Source: an uncultured bacterium
Lineage (GTDB): Bacteria; Cyanobacteriota; Vampirovibrionia; Gastranaerophilales; Gastranaerophilaceae
Direction of reading: 5' to 3'
DNA: 9,638 bases
Assembly (NCBI GenBank): GCA_900556295.1
Contig: USOK01000043.1
Span: forward strand, 1-9,638
Of the stretch, positions 7,078-9,638 are shown in pieces. The notes beneath the pieces are model-generated. The model was given only the letters and a program-made list of their open reading frames with translations. It was not told where the DNA came from and ran no database searches. Numbering within the stretch: position 1 is the first letter of the stretch; each line of letters opens with the position of its first letter. Both the position numbers and the translations under genes were made by a program.

Positions 7078-7539
7078 TTATACTAAAATATAGGAGTGTA
7101 TAAAATAAGCGAACGCAATTCCAAAAAGCGCGCCCATAATAACTTCAAACGGAGTATGTCCCAAAAGTTCTTTTAGTTTTCCGCCAATAGCTTGCACGTC
7201 GTGTTTGTAGAAGTCATCCATCATTTTGTTTAAACAAGCAGCTGTTTTGCCTGCAGCTCGTCTTACGCCTGCTGCATCATACATTGTGATTAGTGCAAAT
7301 CCTACAGAAATCGCAAAAAGTACAGAATCAAATCCTTCGATTAGTCCAACAGCTGTTGCAAGCCCCATTACTCCTGCAGAATGAGAACTTGGCATTCCGC
7401 CTGTTGTTGTAAAAATTTTGAAATTAACTTTTCTTGATTTAATTGTAAAAATAAAAAACTTAATTACTTGTGCAAAAAACGCAGCCAAAACACCGGCCAA
7501 AAGCGCTTCGTATCCAGTGTTTAAAATACTAATTGTCAT
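7078..7539 (-). CDS. Divergent PAP2-family (DUF212, YuiD-like) membrane protein
   Basis: A 153-residue integral membrane protein, normal length for this family, distantly related to PAP2 phosphatases and vanadium haloperoxidases. Conserved motifs are GGMPSSHSA (47-55, with the SxH typical of PAP2), MYDAAGVRRAAG (86-97) and LLGHTPFEV (125-133). Hydrophobic segments lie at about 10-32, 52-66, 72-88 and 131-151. By analogy it may remove phosphate from a lipid phosphate or pyrophosphate, but no substrate is firmly known. The start is supported by AGGA (7545-7548) five bases before the ATG and by an extended -10 promoter upstream. It lies 159 bases downstream of the prenyl diphosphate synthase, which makes a prenyl-phosphate substrate an attractive guess and nothing more. 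Confidence 0.93.
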   Translation of the reverse strand: MTISILNTGYEALLAGVLAAFFAQVIKFFIFTIKSRKVNFKIFTTTGGMPSSHSAGVMGLATAVGLIEGFDSVLFAISVGFALITMYDAAGVRRAAGKTAACLNKMMDDFYKHDVQAIGGKLKELLGHTPFEVIMGALFGIAFAYFIHSYILV

Positions 7540-7573
7540 TAAAATCCTACTCTCTTTTTATGTGTATGTGTTT

Positions 7574-7582
7574 AGTATAACA
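7574..7582 (-). promoter_or_regulatory. Extended -10 promoter of the DUF212 gene
   Basis: The minus strand reads TGTTATACT: a -10 hexamer TATACT (7574-7579) with the TGn element, 35 bases before the ATG. No clear -35 is present. A short inverted repeat, TGTGTT (7567-7572) and AACACA (7579-7584), overlaps it and could bind a regulator. The rest of the 159-base gap to the prenyl synthase (7583-7698) shows no gene and no convincing terminator, only a weak 6-bp inverted repeat (7665-7670 with 7686-7691). Confidence 0.55.
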
Positions 7583-7698
7583 CAAGGAAATAAAAAAAGA
7601 AATAGTAAACGATAATGATAAGCAGTTAGACGCAAAGATCTATTAAGCGATAGTCTGCATAATTAACAAATTGCGATTTTATCAGTTTGTTGCTAAGT

Positions 7699-8589
7699 TT
7701 ATTTAATTCTGATTTTTTCTAATATTTGTTCAAAAACTTCTGATTTTAAATTGTTTTTATTTAAAATGGCATAGCATTTATCAATCAAACTATTTAAGTC
7801 TTTTTTTGCTTTTTCTAGTCCGTAAAGGCTTGTATAAGTAAGTTTACCTTCTTCTTTGTCCTTGCCCATGGTTTTCCCCATTTCTTCAAAAGTCGAAGTT
7901 TCATCTAAGATGTCATCTGCAATTTGAAAAGCCACGCCTAAGATTTGACCGAATTCTGTAATATCTTCAATTTGTTTTTCTGTCGCATCGGCAATTATAG
8001 CTCCTGTTCTCAATGCGAGTTTGAATAAATCTGCAGTTTTGTGCGTATGTATGTAATTCAGTATTTCCGGTAATTGTTCATCATCTTTGCCGTATTCAAA
8101 AGCTTGCATCAATTTTTCGCTTTCGATATCTACAACTTGACCGGCAATAACTCCGTATGCTCCTGCTGCTTGAAAATATTCTTCCATTATTTTTACAAGT
8201 TTTTCAGAACCGAGATTTTTTGAGTTTTTCAAAATAGTTTGAGGAGCGAAAGTCAAAAGAGCGTCTCCTGCTAGCACGGCGTGAGCTTCTCCAAAAACCA
8301 TGTGGTTTGTTAGCTGGCCACGTCTGTACATATCGTTGTCCATACATGGTAAATCGTCGTGGATAAGTGTTTGAGCGTGTAACATTTCGATTGCACAAGC
8401 TGTTGGAATAGCATCTTCAATGTTTCCACCAAACATTCTGCAAGTTTCTAGACACATTACAGGACGCAATCTTTTCCCTGGAAGTGTAACAGTGTATTTC
8501 ATTGATTTGAAAATCTTTTGCGGATAGCAAATCGGCATGAATTCATCAATTTTTTTATTTACTAAATCTATGTATTCGTTCATTTTCAT
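7699..8589 (-). CDS. ispA: Trans-prenyl diphosphate synthase (farnesyl or geranylgeranyl diphosphate synthase)
   Basis: It condenses isopentenyl diphosphate with allylic diphosphates in the cytoplasm, supplying precursors for undecaprenyl phosphate, quinones and other isoprenoids. The 296 residues show LPGKRLRP (36-43, IPP binding), the first Asp-rich motif DDLPCMDND (78-86), RRG (89-91), GEAHAVLAGDALL (100-112), GQVVD (150-154), HKT (183-185), FQIADDILD (221-229, second Asp-rich motif) and GKDKEEGKLTYTSLYG (242-257). All catalytic aspartates are present. Residues 5 and 4 before the first motif are Gln73 and Thr74, not the aromatic-Ser of E. coli IspA, and DDLPCMDND resembles CrtE-type geranylgeranyl synthases, so the C20 product is possible. 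The start is fixed by AAGGA at 8598-8602 and by the ATGA overlap (8586-8589) with rsgA, indicating translational coupling. A second ATG two codons in is less well placed. Confidence 0.93.
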   Translation of the reverse strand: MKMNEYIDLVNKKIDEFMPICYPQKIFKSMKYTVTLPGKRLRPVMCLETCRMFGGNIEDAIPTACAIEMLHAQTLIHDDLPCMDNDMYRRGQLTNHMVFGEAHAVLAGDALLTFAPQTILKNSKNLGSEKLVKIMEEYFQAAGAYGVIAGQVVDIESEKLMQAFEYGKDDEQLPEILNYIHTHKTADLFKLALRTGAIIADATEKQIEDITEFGQILGVAFQIADDILDETSTFEEMGKTMGKDKEEGKLTYTSLYGLEKAKKDLNSLIDKCYAILNKNNLKSEVFEQILEKIRIK

Positions 8590-9587
8590 AATTCTTGTCC
8601 TTCGTCTATTTCTTTATAAATTTGTTGTTTAAGCGTGTTTCTAGCGCTTTGACGTTTCTTTTCGCTTATTTTAGCTATTTGTCGATTATGAACCATTTTT
8701 TTAGAATGTTCTTGTTTTTTACCCTCGTACTTAATTCGTTCTTTGTATTCTTTTGCTTCATCTACAAATACCAAGTAACTTTCGTATCTTGTAGAATCAA
8801 TTTTGTCAATATTGTTCAATACATTACAACCGTCTTCATTTATGTGTAAGCAATCGGAATATTTGCAATTATCTCTATATTGAGCAATTTCAGGGAAAAG
8901 TAAATCGACATCTGCCGGAAGCAAAAAGTCAAATCTTGCGTTACTAAATCCGGGAGTGTCCACAATCCTGGATGTATCATTGATTTTTATAATCTCGCAA
9001 TGTCGGGTTGTGTGAGTGCCTCGTTGAGTTTTTTCGCTAACCTGTTTTGTGCGAAGATTAAGATTTGGATTAATCGCATTTACGAGGCTGGATTTCCCAA
9101 CACCTGAATTTCCGCAAAGCACACTTGTTTTACCCTCTAAAAGTTTTTCAAAATTCTTCAACCCTTTATGCTCGGTTGCGGATGTATAAACAATTTTGTA
9201 TCCAAGTGGGTGGTAGATTTTTTTTATTTTATCGCTTAAATGTCTGTCCCATTTTAAATCATCCTTATTAAAGCAAAGTACAGTCGGAATTTCAAAGTAT
9301 CTCGCAAGCGAAATATACCTGTTTAGCTGATGCAAGTCTAAATCTGGTTCTTTTAGGGCTGAAACAATAATAATTTGGTCGATGTTTGCAACACTTGGAC
9401 GTTTGATAAAATTTTTACGTTTAATGATATTTTTAATAACACCATTTTCAAATTCAACAAAATCTCCAACAAGAATTTTTTCACGCTGTTTCTTCAGAAC
9501 TTCCCTGATCTTACATTCTTGGGAAGAAGTCCCATCGTCAACATAATAAAAATCTGAATGAATTTTGTAAATTTGTCCTTCAGCCAT
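8586..9587 (-). CDS. rsgA: Ribosome small-subunit-dependent GTPase A
   Basis: RsgA is a GTPase acting in late 30S ribosomal subunit maturation. Its 333 residues show an N-terminal OB-like domain (about 1-65), then the circularly permuted G-domain with motifs in the order G4 NKDD (107-110), G5 TSAT (135-138), G1 GNSGVGKSS (159-167), G2 GTHTTRH (190-196) and G3 DTPGF (210-214). A C-terminal zinc-binding segment has C241, C246, H248 and C254. The order G4-G5-G1-G2-G3 is diagnostic. The last 50 residues form a Lys/Arg/Gln-rich tail, which makes the protein longer than the roughly 300-residue Bacillus form. No Shine-Dalgarno sequence precedes the ATG; an extended -10 sits so close that the message may be leaderless. 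Its TGA overlaps the ATG of the prenyl synthase gene, so the two form an operon. Confidence 0.96.
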   Translation of the reverse strand: MAEGQIYKIHSDFYYVDDGTSSQECKIREVLKKQREKILVGDFVEFENGVIKNIIKRKNFIKRPSVANIDQIIIVSALKEPDLDLHQLNRYISLARYFEIPTVLCFNKDDLKWDRHLSDKIKKIYHPLGYKIVYTSATEHKGLKNFEKLLEGKTSVLCGNSGVGKSSLVNAINPNLNLRTKQVSEKTQRGTHTTRHCEIIKINDTSRIVDTPGFSNARFDFLLPADVDLLFPEIAQYRDNCKYSDCLHINEDGCNVLNNIDKIDSTRYESYLVFVDEAKEYKERIKYEGKKQEHSKKMVHNRQIAKISEKKRQSARNTLKQQIYKEIDEGQEL

Positions 9588-9593
9588 AGAAGA

Positions 9594-9602
9594 ATTTTAG
9601 CA
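9594..9602 (-). promoter_or_regulatory. Candidate extended -10 promoter giving a leaderless rsgA transcript
   Basis: The minus strand reads TGCTAAAAT, an extended -10 with five of six hexamer matches. With standard spacing the transcription start falls on base 9587, the A of the rsgA ATG. A weak TGAAGA lies 17 bases upstream as a possible -35. The absence of any ribosome-binding site before rsgA agrees with a leaderless message, but the DNA is AT-rich and a chance match is possible. Confidence 0.4.
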
Positions 9603-9638
9603 CAAAAAGAATTTATTCTTCACCTTCTCGGGAATTTT

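Noticed and set aside
7665..7691. Inverted repeat AACAAA/TTTGTT downstream of the prenyl synthase as a terminator
   Set aside because: Only six A/T-rich pairs, a 15-base loop and no U-run.
9588..9638. Possible C-terminal end of an upstream minus-strand gene (frames ending at TAA 9613-9615 or TAA 9597-9599)
   Set aside because: Two frames are open to the window edge but only for 8-13 codons, too short to tell coding from chance.

Overview
The window is low-GC, densely coding bacterial DNA using the standard code: rsgA ends in TGA and Trp is read from TGG. It looks like ordinary core-genome sequence of a small-genome, probably host-associated bacterium. The CrtE-like first Asp motif of the prenyl synthase, the short lineage-restricted protein with an N-terminal FNG motif, and the SWIM/SNF2 and small HTH protein styles fit a non-photosynthetic relative of Cyanobacteria (Melainabacteria/Gastranaerophilales). 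That placement is an inference from sequence style and was not tested by any search.

Layout, left to right. A few codons of a plus-strand gene end at 61 and meet, across a strong bidirectional terminator (83-113), a minus-strand cluster read right to left: a family 2 processive glycosyltransferase (1464-2966), apt for adenine salvage (913-1446), and an unrecognised basic protein (149-856). The cluster starts from an extended -10 promoter near 2990. Divergently, a strong promoter drives a lone plus-strand HU gene (3128-3403), closed by a hairpin at 3428-3456 that also serves the minus strand. Then comes a small broken minus-strand gene for an HTH-like DNA-binding protein (3551-3764), directly downstream of a large SWIM/SNF2 ATPase (3772-6957). 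Further right are a divergent-PAP2 (DUF212) membrane protein (7078-7539), a trans-prenyl diphosphate synthase (7699-8589) and the circularly permuted ribosome-assembly GTPase RsgA (8586-9587); the last two overlap by four bases.

Functionally this is housekeeping: nucleotide salvage, nucleoid structure, chromatin-like remodelling or repair, isoprenoid precursor synthesis, a possible prenyl-phosphate phosphatase, 30S maturation and exopolysaccharide synthesis. I see no defence island, CRISPR array, insertion sequence, tRNA or rRNA. The items most worth a second look are the frameshifted HTH gene at 3551-3764, the in-frame coding-like tail behind the stop of the 149-856 gene, the predicted leaderless start of rsgA, and the prenyl synthase/DUF212 pairing.
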